A DNA stretch of 64,000 nt from Dechloromonas sp. H13 (GTDB taxonomy: Bacteria; Pseudomonadota; Gammaproteobacteria; Burkholderiales; Rhodocyclaceae). Below the pieces are notes generated by a model. The model saw only the letters and a program-made list of their open reading frames with translations. It did not search any database and was not told the origin of the DNA. A program made the position numbers and the translations under genes. The stretch spans positions 248,001 to 312,000 of the forward strand of contig NZ_SSXX01000001.1 of assembly GCF_009469615.1 (NCBI RefSeq), in the 5' to 3' direction. Positions 52,375 to 63,605 of this stretch are shown here, in pieces; position 1 is the stretch's first letter; the number at the start of each line of letters is the position of its first letter.

Positions 52375-54075
52375 TTACAGATCTTCGGCGAGGATCATTT
52401 CGGTCAGTCCCTTGCCCGCCGCCACCATCGGGAAGACGTTGGCCGCCGGGTCGATGATGAAGTCGAGGAAGACCAGGTCATCCTTGTGTTCGACGAAGGC
52501 CTTGCGCAACGCCGGCTCGACGTCTTCCGGCTTTTCCACCTTGATGCCGACGTGGCCGTAGGACTCGGCCAGCTTGACGAAATCGGGCAGCGAAGTGACG
52601 TAGGACTGCGAGTAGCGCTTGGAATAGAACATTTCCTGCCACTGGCGGACCATGCCGAGCATGCCGTTGTTCAGGTTGATGATCTTGATCGGCAACCCGT
52701 ACTGCTTGCAGGTGGACATTTCCTGGATGCACATCTGGATCGATGCCTCGCCGGTCACGCAGGCGACCTGCGCATCGGGGTTGGCCATCAGGACGCCCAT
52801 GCCGTACGGCAGGCCGACGCCCATGGTGCCCAGGCCGCCGGAGTTGATCCAGCGCCGCGGCTTGTCGAACTTGTAGTACTGCGCGGCGAACATCTGGTGC
52901 TGGCCGACGTCGGAAGTCACGAAGGCGTTGCCCCCGGTCACCTCATAGAGCTTCTCCATGACGTACTGCGGCATGATGTGCTCCACCTGCTTGTAACGCA
53001 GACTGTCGCGACCGCGCCACTCCTCGATCTGCTTCCACCAGTTGGCCACCTCCGGATTAGCCTTGAAGCCACCGGCGACCAGCTTGAGCAACTCGTCCAG
53101 CACGTCGGCGACATTGCCGACGATGGGCACATCGACCTTGACGCGCTTGGAAATCGACGACGGGTCAATGTCGATGTGGATCACGCGGCGCTTTTCCTGA
53201 CCGAAATGATCGGGGTTGCCGATCACGCGGTCGTCGAAGCGGGCACCGACCGCCAGAATCACGTCGGCGTAGTGCATCGCGTTGTTCGCCTCATAAGTGC
53301 CATGCATGCCGAGCATGCCGACGAACTGGCGATCGGTCGCCGGATAGCCGCCGAGCCCCATCAGCGTGTTGGTCACCGGGAAGTCCAGCTTGCGCGCCAG
53401 TTCGGTCAGTTGCGGCGCTGCGTCCGAGAGGATCACGCCACCGCCGGTATAGATGATCGGCCGCTTCGCTTCCTGCAGGATTTGCACGGCCTTCTTGATC
53501 TGGCCGAGATGCCCCTTGACTACCGGGTTGTAGGAGCGCATCTGGATGGTCTTTGGGTATTCGAATTCGCACACCTGGGCGGTGATGTCCTTGGGGATAT
53601 CGACCACCACCGGTCCCGGGCGACCGGTCGCCGCAATATGGAAGGCCTTCTTGATGGTCAGCGCGAGATCCTTGACGTCCTTGACGAGGAAATTGTGCTT
53701 GACGCAGGGGCGGGTAATGCCGACCGTGTCGCATTCCTGGAAGGCATCCTGGCCGATGTAGGCAGTCGGCACCTGGCCGGTGATGACGACCATCGGGATC
53801 GAGTCCATGTAGGCAGTGGCAATGCCGGTCACTGTATTGGTCACGCCCGGCCCCGACGTCACCAGGGCGACGCCGACCTTTTGCGAGGAACGGGAATAGG
53901 CGTCCGCAGCATGAACGGCGGCCTGCTCGTGGCGAACCAGGATGTGCCGGACCTGATCCTGCTTGAAGAGCGCATCGTAAATGTGTAGAACGGAGCCGCC
54001 GGGGTAACCGAATACACACTCGACCTTTTCTTCCTGCAGGCACCTGATTACAATTTCTGCACCGCTGATCATCAT
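52375..54075 (-). CDS. ilvI: Acetolactate synthase large subunit
   Basis: A 566-aa thiamine diphosphate enzyme, first common step in branched-chain amino acid synthesis. The catalytic Glu50 is in VRHEQAAVHAADAYSR; PGVTNTVTGIATAYMDSIPM and LPDFVKLAESYGHVGIKV are strong family marks. The cofactor motif reads CVTGEASIQMCIQ, i.e. Gly442-Glu443-Ala444 where E. coli IlvI has Gly-Asp-Gly; the partner NN is present in INLNNGMLGMVRQWQ. Heads the ilvI-ilvH-ilvC operon. Confidence 0.96.
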   Translation of the reverse strand: MMISGAEIVIRCLQEEKVECVFGYPGGSVLHIYDALFKQDQVRHILVRHEQAAVHAADAYSRSSQKVGVALVTSGPGVTNTVTGIATAYMDSIPMVVITGQVPTAYIGQDAFQECDTVGITRPCVKHNFLVKDVKDLALTIKKAFHIAATGRPGPVVVDIPKDITAQVCEFEYPKTIQMRSYNPVVKGHLGQIKKAVQILQEAKRPIIYTGGGVILSDAAPQLTELARKLDFPVTNTLMGLGGYPATDRQFVGMLGMHGTYEANNAMHYADVILAVGARFDDRVIGNPDHFGQEKRRVIHIDIDPSSISKRVKVDVPIVGNVADVLDELLKLVAGGFKANPEVANWWKQIEEWRGRDSLRYKQVEHIMPQYVMEKLYEVTGGNAFVTSDVGQHQMFAAQYYKFDKPRRWINSGGLGTMGVGLPYGMGVLMANPDAQVACVTGEASIQMCIQEMSTCKQYGLPIKIINLNNGMLGMVRQWQEMFYSKRYSQSYVTSLPDFVKLAESYGHVGIKVEKPEDVEPALRKAFVEHKDDLVFLDFIIDPAANVFPMVAAGKGLTEMILAEDL

Positions 54076-54125
54076 TCTTTAGCCCAAAAAAGCTGTTGCC
54101 CGAAAAACGTATAACCTTAATCGAC

Positions 54126-54141
54126 TGACCCTGTTCGGTCA
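54126..54141. promoter_or_regulatory. Dyad TGACC-N6-GGTCA between ilvI and the sigma-factor gene
   Basis: A perfect 5-bp inverted repeat with 6-nt spacer in the 120-nt divergent control region. On the minus strand it overlaps a possible -35 (TTGACC). Could be an operator; no known regulator assigned. Confidence 0.3.
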
Positions 54142-54196
54142 AGGCGTTACAGCATAACCACAGGCTTTCCAAGGCCTTTTACCGGAAGAGACAACC

Positions 54197-54760
54197 CTGG
54201 CTTCACCCAACGAACTGGCGTTATTTCTCGAGTCCGTCGAACGGCGGGCGTTCAAGCAGGCCATCTTCGCCGTGCGGGAAGAGGAAGGTGCGCTCGACAT
54301 CGTGCAGGACAGCATGCTCAAACTGGCGGAAAAATACGGCGACCGCCCGGCAGAGGAATTCCCGATGCTCTTCCAGCGCATCCTGCAGAACACGATTCGC
54401 GACTACTTCCGGCGCAGCAAGGTGCGCTCGATGTGGACGACCGTGCTGTCAGCCTTCTCGCCGAACGATGACGACGACCACGACCCGCTGGAAACGCTGG
54501 CCGCCGACGAGGACCCCGACGGGCCGCGGACCCCCGAAAGCCAGCTGCTTCAGGCCCAGACCCTGAACGCCATCGACGACGAAATAAAAAAATTGCCCGC
54601 GCGTCAACGGGAAGCCTTCCTCATGCGTTACTGGGAAGACATGGACGTCGCTGAAACCGCAGCGGCGATGGGGTGCTCAGAAGGCAGCGTCAAGACCCAT
54701 TGCTCGCGCGCCACACACGCGCTGGCAGCCGCCCTGTCGGCAAGGGGTATCAAACTATGA
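54197..54760 (+). CDS. ECF-like RNA polymerase sigma factor (CTG start)
   Basis: A 187-aa sigma-70 family protein with regions 2 and 4 only. Region 2 runs from FLESVERRAFKQAIFAVREE into ALDIVQDSMLKLAEKYGDRP and MLFQRILQNTIRDYFRR; region 4 is LPARQREAFLMRYWEDMDVAETA and CSEGSVKTHCSRATHAL. No ATG, GTG or TTG precedes region 2: the first GTG, at 54272, would cut it. The only sensible start is CTG at 54197, with GGAAGAG at 54184-54190 (6-nt spacing), giving MASPNELALFLESVERRAF. Coupled by ATGA to the DUF3619 gene. Confidence 0.85.
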   Translation: MASPNELALFLESVERRAFKQAIFAVREEEGALDIVQDSMLKLAEKYGDRPAEEFPMLFQRILQNTIRDYFRRSKVRSMWTTVLSAFSPNDDDDHDPLETLAADEDPDGPRTPESQLLQAQTLNAIDDEIKKLPARQREAFLMRYWEDMDVAETAAAMGCSEGSVKTHCSRATHALAAALSARGIKL

Positions 54761-55146
54761 ATGAAGATCGTTATGCTTCGCGGGTTCGGCTGGCGCTGAA
54801 CCATGGGCTGAAGGACATTTCGCCGGCTTCCGCCAGGCGGTTGGAAGCTGCTCGCCATCTCGCGCTGTCGCGCCAGAAGCAGTCCGCCCCGCAGATGGCG
54901 CTGACGAGCGGCAGTTCATCCGGCTTCCATTTCCGTTTCGCTTCGGACAACCGCCATCTGCGGCAGATCCTGGCCGTTCTTGCCCTGCTGCTCGGCATGT
55001 GGATATCGTTCTACATGGATAGCAACAACTATGTCGGCGAACTGGAAGCACTGGACAGCGCCCTGCTCTCGGACGACCTGCCTCCCGAGGCTTTCATGGA
55101 TAACGACTTCTTCGAATGGTTAAAAGACGACTCTTCAGCGGAGTGA
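54757..55146 (+). CDS. DUF3619 single-pass membrane protein, possible anti-sigma partner
   Basis: A 129-aa protein: a basic cytosolic N-terminal half (residues 1-66, starting MNEDRYASRVRLALNHGL), one transmembrane helix (about 69-87, LRQILAVLALLLGMWISFYM), and an acidic outer tail (ALLSDDLPPEAFMDNDFFEW). DUF3619 is a betaproteobacterial family of unknown role. Its ATG overlaps the sigma gene stop, an arrangement common for anti-sigma factors, so that role is inferred. Its last 10 codons overlap the DUF3106 gene by 31 nt. Confidence 0.8.
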   Translation: MNEDRYASRVRLALNHGLKDISPASARRLEAARHLALSRQKQSAPQMALTSGSSSGFHFRFASDNRHLRQILAVLALLLGMWISFYMDSNNYVGELEALDSALLSDDLPPEAFMDNDFFEWLKDDSSAE

Positions 55147-55673
55147 TCCTCAGCCTGGCGTTGGCAACACCGCTTGCCGCCGCCCCCCCGACCACAGCAG
55201 TCATCGGCACCCCTCCCCAACCGGGCTGGAGCCTGCTGAACGCCCAGCAAAAAGCCATTCTGGCGCCGCTTGGCGTGGAATGGGACAAACTGGACAACAT
55301 CAGCCGCAAGAAGTGGCTCGGCATCGCCGAACGTTACCCGACCCTGAAGCCGGACGAGCAGCGCCGACTGCAGGACCGCATGCGCGAATGGGTCAGCCTG
55401 ACGCCTGAACAGCGCGCCAAGGTCAGGGACACCTACAAGGAATTCAACCAGCTTCCCTCGGAGCAGAAACAGACGGTCAAGCAGAAATGGGAGGCTTACT
55501 CGAACCTGCCGCCCGAAGAGAAGCAGCGCATTCGCCAGTCAGGCAAGTCGGTCCAACTGCTCGCTCCACCGCCGCCCGAGGCGCCTCCGCCGGCGGCGGA
55601 AGGACAACCCGACAACGAGGCGAGCAGCGCCTCGCCGGTTCCACCGACCACTCCCGAACCGGGCAGGAACTGA
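55116..55673 (+). CDS. DUF3106 exported protein
   Basis: A 185-aa protein with a signal peptide (MVKRRLFSGVILSLALATPL, cut near Ala23) and then repeated short helical modules with the pattern LxPEQRxxxxxxYxxFxxLPxEQK (e.g. SLTPEQRAKVRDTYKEFNQL and SNLPPEEKQRIRQS), as in DUF3106. The tail is Pro/Ala/Glu-rich. Probably periplasmic; function unknown. Overlaps DUF3619 upstream; its TGA shares a base with the RDD ATG. Confidence 0.82.
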   Translation: MVKRRLFSGVILSLALATPLAAAPPTTAVIGTPPQPGWSLLNAQQKAILAPLGVEWDKLDNISRKKWLGIAERYPTLKPDEQRRLQDRMREWVSLTPEQRAKVRDTYKEFNQLPSEQKQTVKQKWEAYSNLPPEEKQRIRQSGKSVQLLAPPPPEAPPPAAEGQPDNEASSASPVPPTTPEPGRN

Positions 55674-56092
55674 TGGCGGAACCGATGCCCGGCATCGCCC
55701 GCCGCCTGGCGAGCATGCTGTATGAAAGTCTCGTGGTATTTGCCGTGCTGCTGGTCGGCTTCCTGCTGCCGCAGATCGTGCTCTTCGCCTACGGCCTGGG
55801 CATGAGCAACCGAATGCTGTGGCTACACGTGCTGGGCTTGCTGATGCTGTACTTCGTCTGGTTCTGGATGAACGGCGGCCAGACGCTCCCGATGAAAACC
55901 TGGAAACTTCGCCTGGCGGGTGCCAACGGCGAAGCACTGCGGCCGCTGCAGGCGATCCTGCGCTACCTCGCTGCGTGGCCGAGCATCCTGTTCTTCGGTA
56001 TCGGCCTGCTCTGGGCGCTGTTCGACAAGGATCGCCAGTTTCTGCACGACCGCATCGCCGGCACGCGAATCGTCTTCGCCGAAAGACAGTGA
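55673..56092 (+). CDS. RDD-family membrane protein
   Basis: A 139-aa protein with the RDD signature ARRLASMLYESLVVFAVLLV near the start and DKDRQFLHDRIAGTRIVFA at the end, plus about three hydrophobic helices. Role unknown, some members are proposed transporters. Its ATG overlaps the DUF3106 stop (TGATG), so it ends the sigma/DUF3619/DUF3106/RDD unit. Convergent with lptG, 4 nt apart. Confidence 0.85.
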   Translation: MAEPMPGIARRLASMLYESLVVFAVLLVGFLLPQIVLFAYGLGMSNRMLWLHVLGLLMLYFVWFWMNGGQTLPMKTWKLRLAGANGEALRPLQAILRYLAAWPSILFFGIGLLWALFDKDRQFLHDRIAGTRIVFAERQ

Positions 56093-56096
56093 CGGC

Positions 56097-57182
56097 TCAG
56101 CGCCGCTCGACCCACCACAACATGCCGATCGCCGCCAGCAGGAACATGGCCGATGGTGCGCTGGCGCTGGCGAACGGGGGCCACGCGTTGATCACGCCGA
56201 GGTTCGAGAACAGCCCGTTCAGCGCGTAGAACAGGATGCCCAGCATGACCCCGGCGAAGATCTTCAGGCTGACGCCGCCAACCCGGTTGTGCGAATAGCC
56301 GAACGGCAACGCCAGCGCCACCATGACCAGTGACGCCAGCGGGTAGACCACTTTCTTCCAGATCGCGATTTCGTAACGTTCGGTCTTTTGCCGGTTGTCG
56401 GACAGATGCTGCTTGTAGTTGACCAGCCCCACCAGCGACATGCGCTCCGGGGCCACCATCAAAACCGACAGTAATTCCGGGTTGACCGCAGACATCCACT
56501 CGGCGGTGTCGAATCGCTCGACCCGCGACGTATCGCCATCGAGCACCGTGCGCACGACACCCTTGAGCAGCCAGTGCTCCGGCGGATTGAACTCCGCTTC
56601 TTCAACATCGGTCACCGACTCGAGCGCATTCGATGTATCGAACTTGTAGATGCGCACGCCACGCAGGCGCGCATCGGGCGTTGCCTCGCGGATATTGATG
56701 AAACTGCGGCCGTCCTTGACCCACAGGCCGGACTCGAAACCCTGCTGGGCGATCACGTTGCTCAGTGCGCGCGTCCGCAGTTCCTGTGCGAGGCGTTCGG
56801 AAACCGGCACCAACCCCTCGCCGACGACGACCGTCAGCAAGCCCAGCAACGCGGCCACCCGGAACAGCGTCATCAGCAAGTCGCGGGTCGCCAGGCCGGA
56901 AGCGCGCAGCACCGTGATCTCCGAATGCCGGGCCAGGGTCGACAAGGCATACAGGGTGCCGATCAGCGCCGCGATGGGAATCAGTTCGTAGATCATCCCG
57001 GGCAGGCTCAAGGCGACGAAAAACACGGCGTGGCCCAACTGGTAGCCACCCTTGCCGACGCTGCGCAATTCGTTGATTAGGTCGAAAAAGCTGAAGAGCG
57101 CCAGGAAGGCCACCAGGACGAGGAAAATGGCCCCCAGGGTTTCGCGCATCAGGTAGCGCTGGTAGAGACGCAGACGAAACAT
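56097..57182 (-). CDS. lptG: LPS export ABC transporter permease LptG
   Basis: A 361-aa inner-membrane permease of the LptB2FG complex that extracts lipopolysaccharide. It begins MFRLRLYQRYLMRETLGAIF and has six helices split by a periplasmic beta-jellyroll; ALSTLARHSEITVLRASGLA is the coupling region. The ATG at 57182 shares a base with the lptF stop (TGATG). The longer frame to 57467 lies within lptF. Confidence 0.94.
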   Translation of the reverse strand: MFRLRLYQRYLMRETLGAIFLVLVAFLALFSFFDLINELRSVGKGGYQLGHAVFFVALSLPGMIYELIPIAALIGTLYALSTLARHSEITVLRASGLATRDLLMTLFRVAALLGLLTVVVGEGLVPVSERLAQELRTRALSNVIAQQGFESGLWVKDGRSFINIREATPDARLRGVRIYKFDTSNALESVTDVEEAEFNPPEHWLLKGVVRTVLDGDTSRVERFDTAEWMSAVNPELLSVLMVAPERMSLVGLVNYKQHLSDNRQKTERYEIAIWKKVVYPLASLVMVALALPFGYSHNRVGGVSLKIFAGVMLGILFYALNGLFSNLGVINAWPPFASASAPSAMFLLAAIGMLWWVERR

Positions 57183-58264
57183 CAGGCGCGCCTTCGTTGC
57201 CACGGCATCTGCACGACGATGCGCTTGTAGAACAGCGCCACCAGCGGCACCAGCATCAACGCATGCGCCGCCCAGACGCCGACCCAGAACGACAGCTTGC
57301 CCTGCGCCACCCAGGCCTGGCTGACCGAGATCATGTTGCTGTAGATCGCGTAGATGAGGATGGCGATCAGCATGTTCGCCGAACGTCCGGCGCGCGGATT
57401 GACGTAGGAGAGGGGAATCGCCATCAAGGCGAGGATGATCGCCGAGACCGGCATCCCGATCCGCCACAGCAGTTCGCCGCGCGCCTGGTTGCTGTCGTCG
57501 AGCACCAGTTCGGTGATCGGCAGGCGGTTGGGCGAACGCTCGGCCGGCTTGGCCTGGCCATCCTCGGTCCGCACCTTGTAGCGCTCGAACTCCATGACCT
57601 TGAACTCCGGCGTTCCCGGCTCGACCTCGTAGCGCCGCCCATGCTCGAGAACCACGAAACGGTCGCCGTTGGGTGCGAACTCCTGATAGCCAGTGTCGGA
57701 CATCACGACGCCCAACTTGCCCTCCTGCATCGTGGCGACGAACACGTTGCCGACGCGGCTGGCATCATCGGCGATCGACTCGACGAAAAAGACGCGCTGC
57801 CCGCGCTTGGCCTCGCGGAACGCCCCCGGCGACACCTGCGAAACGTCGCTGCGCGCCGAAAGGCGCTGTTTGTATTCGGCGGTGTTGTAGTTGGCCCACG
57901 GCGAAAGAAAACCGGAGAGCACCGCGATGGCCAGCACGATGGGCAGCGCGAACTTGAGGACCGGGCGTATCCACGCCGTCAGCGGCTGGCCGCAGGAAAA
58001 CCAGACGACCATCTCCGAATCGCGATAGACGCGGGAAAGACTGAGCAGGATCGAGACGAACAGCGTCAGCGAAAGCAGGATGGGCATGAAATTCAGGGCG
58101 GCGAAACCGAGCAGCGAGGCCACTGCTTCGGGCGCAATGCGCCCGCCCGCCGCGTCCTTGAGCAGGCGAATCAATTGCGTGGAAGCGAGGATGGCCAGCA
58201 GGGCGACGCTGATGCCAGCAGCTGCCTGAGCGAACTCGCGCCGGGCGGCGCGCTCGAATATCAT
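57182..58264 (-). CDS. lptF: LPS export ABC transporter permease LptF
   Basis: A 360-aa partner of LptG. It begins MIFERAARREFAQAAAGISV; SLSRVYRDSEMVVWFSCGQPL is the coupling helix region and the periplasmic domain lies between helices 3 and 4. The ATG lies 71 nt from the divergent pepA start, the classic lptFG/pepA arrangement. Confidence 0.95.
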   Translation of the reverse strand: MIFERAARREFAQAAAGISVALLAILASTQLIRLLKDAAGGRIAPEAVASLLGFAALNFMPILLSLTLFVSILLSLSRVYRDSEMVVWFSCGQPLTAWIRPVLKFALPIVLAIAVLSGFLSPWANYNTAEYKQRLSARSDVSQVSPGAFREAKRGQRVFFVESIADDASRVGNVFVATMQEGKLGVVMSDTGYQEFAPNGDRFVVLEHGRRYEVEPGTPEFKVMEFERYKVRTEDGQAKPAERSPNRLPITELVLDDSNQARGELLWRIGMPVSAIILALMAIPLSYVNPRAGRSANMLIAILIYAIYSNMISVSQAWVAQGKLSFWVGVWAAHALMLVPLVALFYKRIVVQMPWQRRRA

Positions 58265-58335
58265 GCTTTGACGAAACCGAAAAAATGCGTGGATAATCCC
58301 ACGGATACTGATATTTCCATGAACTGGAGCAGCCT

Positions 58336-59832
58336 GTGGAATTTAGCATAAAAAGCGGTAGCCCGGAGAAACAGCGCAGCGCCTGCGTCGTGGTCGGGGT
58401 CTTCGAGTCGCGCAAGCTCACCCTCGCCGCCGAGCTGCTCGACAAGGCCGCCAAGGGCTACATTTCCGATATCGTCCGCCGTGGCGACATGGATGGCAAG
58501 GCCGGCAGCACGCTCCTGCTGCACAATGTCCCCGGCACCCTCAGCGACCGCGTGCTGCTGATCGGCCTCGGCAAGGAAAAGGAATTCCACGAAAAGGAAT
58601 TCGGCAGCGCCATCCGCACCGCCGTCAAGACGCTCAACGAGACCGGCGCCTTCGATGCTTCGTTGTTCCTCACCGAACTATCGGTCAGGAAGCGCAGTGT
58701 CGCCTGGCGGGTACGCCAGTGCGCCATGATCGCGCTCGACGCGACCTACAGGTTCGACCAGTTCAAGAGCAAGAAGGACGAAGTCCGTCGCCCGCTGCGC
58801 AAACTCACGCTCGGCATCGAACGGCGCAACGAACTGGCGCTGGCCGAGGAAGCGCTGGCGCAGGGCATCGCCATTGCCGAGGGCATGGCGGTGGCGAGGA
58901 ATCTCGGCAACCTGCCGCCCAACGTCTGCCATCCGACCCATGTCGCCGAACAGGCGCAGGCCATGGCCAGGGAATTCAAGTTGCACTGCGAGGTCCTCGA
59001 GCGCGCCGACATGGAAAAGCTCGGCATGCACTCGCTGCTTTCCGTCGCCCAGGGCTCGCACCAGCCGCCCAAGCTGATCGTCCTCAGCCACCAGGGTGGC
59101 AAGGCCGGCGAGAAGCCGGTCGTGCTGGTCGGCAAGGGCGTCACCTTCGACACCGGCGGCATCTCCCTGAAGCCCGCGCCGGACATGGACGAGATGAAGT
59201 TCGACATGTGCGGTGCTGCCGGTGTGCTGGGGACCATGCACACCGTCGCCCGCCTCAAGCTGCCGATCAACCTGACCGTCATCGTGCCGGCCACGGAAAA
59301 CATGCCGGGCGGCGGCGCCACCCGACCGGGCGACATCGTCACCTCGATGTCCGGCCAGACCATCGAGATCCTCAATACCGACGCCGAAGGCCGCCTGATC
59401 CTGTGCGATGCGCTGACCTACGCCGAACGCTTCGAGCCCGACACCGTCATCGACGTCGCCACCCTGACCGGCGCCTGCGTCGTCGCGCTGGGCAGCGTCG
59501 CCAGCGGACTTTTCGCCAACAAGGAAACGCTGGCCCGCGAACTGCTCGAGGCCGGTGAGGAAGCGCACGACCGCGCCTGGCACATGCCGCTGTGGGACGA
59601 CTACCAGGAATTGCTGAAGAGCCCCTTCGCCGACATGGGCAACATCGGCGGCCGCTGGGCCGGCGCCATCACCGCCGCCTGCTTCCTGTCGCGCTTCACC
59701 AAGAAGTTCAAGTGGGCGCACCTCGACGTCGCCGGCACCGCCTACAAGTCGGGCGCCGACAAGGGCGCCACCGGCCGGCCGGTGCCCCTGCTCGCCCACT
59801 ACCTGCTGCAGCGCGCCGGCAAGCTCAATTGA
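58336..59832 (+). CDS. pepA: Leucyl aminopeptidase (M17)
   Basis: A 498-aa cytosolic aminopeptidase with two metal ions. VGKGVTFDTGGISLKPAPDM (metal site) and the M17 signature NTDAEGRL, plus VATLTGACVVALG, are present; the N-terminal macro-like domain is full length. The start is GTG at 58336 with GGAG 6 nt upstream, giving MEFSIKSGSPEKQ. In some bacteria PepA also binds DNA. Followed by holC with TTGA overlap. Confidence 0.96.
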   Translation: MEFSIKSGSPEKQRSACVVVGVFESRKLTLAAELLDKAAKGYISDIVRRGDMDGKAGSTLLLHNVPGTLSDRVLLIGLGKEKEFHEKEFGSAIRTAVKTLNETGAFDASLFLTELSVRKRSVAWRVRQCAMIALDATYRFDQFKSKKDEVRRPLRKLTLGIERRNELALAEEALAQGIAIAEGMAVARNLGNLPPNVCHPTHVAEQAQAMAREFKLHCEVLERADMEKLGMHSLLSVAQGSHQPPKLIVLSHQGGKAGEKPVVLVGKGVTFDTGGISLKPAPDMDEMKFDMCGAAGVLGTMHTVARLKLPINLTVIVPATENMPGGGATRPGDIVTSMSGQTIEILNTDAEGRLILCDALTYAERFEPDTVIDVATLTGACVVALGSVASGLFANKETLARELLEAGEEAHDRAWHMPLWDDYQELLKSPFADMGNIGGRWAGAITAACFLSRFTKKFKWAHLDVAGTAYKSGADKGATGRPVPLLAHYLLQRAGKLN

Positions 59833-60257
59833 CCCAGGTCTTCTTCTACCACGGCGCCGCGGACCGGATTGCCGCCGCCTGCGCCCTGCTCGGCGGTGCC
59901 TACGCGAAAAAGAAGTCGATGCTCGTCTTCGCCCCCGAAAAAGCGGTTGCCGACAGCGTTGACCGCATGCTGTGGACCCAGCCGGCCCTCGGCTTCGTGC
60001 CGCATTGCCGGGCGGATTCGCCGCTCGCCGCCGAGACGCCGATCCTGATCACCGACAGCCTCGACCAGTTGCCGCAGGATGAGCGGCTGATGAACCTGAG
60101 CCGGGACGTCCCGCCCGGCTTCTCGCGCTTCCACAGCCTGATCGAGGTGGTCGGCCGAGAGGACGCGGAGCGCGACAGCGCCCGCCAGCGCGTCAGGTTC
60201 TACAAGGACCGCGGCTACGAAGTACGCTACTTCGATCTCGGCGGGTGCGAGGATTAG
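59829..60257 (+). CDS. holC: DNA polymerase III chi subunit
   Basis: A 142-aa HolC, linking the clamp loader to SSB. VFFYHGAADRIAAACALLGG, LVFAPEKAVADSVDRMLWT, FVPHCRADSPLAAETPILIT and RVRFYKDRGYEVRYFDLGG match the family. Starts at TTG 59829, overlapping the pepA stop. pepA-holC-valS order is standard. Confidence 0.92.
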   Translation: MTQVFFYHGAADRIAAACALLGGAYAKKKSMLVFAPEKAVADSVDRMLWTQPALGFVPHCRADSPLAAETPILITDSLDQLPQDERLMNLSRDVPPGFSRFHSLIEVVGREDAERDSARQRVRFYKDRGYEVRYFDLGGCED

Positions 60258-60261
60258 CCCG

Positions 60262-60684
60262 ATGTCCAGCCCCATCCTCGCCCGTGCCGACGCGCTGATG
60301 CGGCGGCGGCGCACGACCAGTGCCGAAATCGACGACGTGCCGCTGCTGACCGACGCCCTCGACCCCGACGACGAAATCCCGCTCCTGCTCGACGCCGAAC
60401 CGCGAACATCGTTTCCCGCAACGCCTCCCGAAAGCGAACCGGAAGTCGCAGCGGCTGTCGTACCGGCCAGCGAACACGCCAGCCAACCGGACCTGGCGCC
60501 GGCCAGCGAACCTGCCGCTGCCGCACTGGCCTTCGAAGGCGAAATGCTCGACATCGTCGCCCACGAACTGGCCCGCCGCGTCAGCGAACGGCTGGCGGCG
60601 GAACTCCCCGGCATCATCGAAAGCACCGTCCGCGATTTCCTGGCCGAACCGGAAATCCTTGCCCTGATCCAGCCGCGCGACTGA
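60262..60684 (+). CDS. Hypothetical protein between holC and valS
   Basis: A 140-aa protein. Residues 1-50 start with MSSPILARADALMRRRRTTS and an acidic stretch; residues about 50-90 are a Pro/Ala/Glu/Ser-rich, likely disordered linker; the C-terminal 45 residues form an amphipathic helical region (MLDIVAHELARRVSERLAAE and IIESTVRDFLAEPEILALIQ). An unnamed gene often sits here in betaproteobacteria (DUF2486-like in Burkholderia), but I cannot assign the family. No membrane segment. Confidence 0.72.
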   Translation: MSSPILARADALMRRRRTTSAEIDDVPLLTDALDPDDEIPLLLDAEPRTSFPATPPESEPEVAAAVVPASEHASQPDLAPASEPAAAALAFEGEMLDIVAHELARRVSERLAAELPGIIESTVRDFLAEPEILALIQPRD

Positions 60685-60749
60685 GATCGCGGCGAAGCCG
60701 GGGCGGCGCTCCGGTATAATTTCGGGTTTTCCCCTTTCATTCCAGACAG

Positions 60750-63596
<2,847 letters not shown>

Positions 63597-63605
63597 AGGA
63601 ATAGC

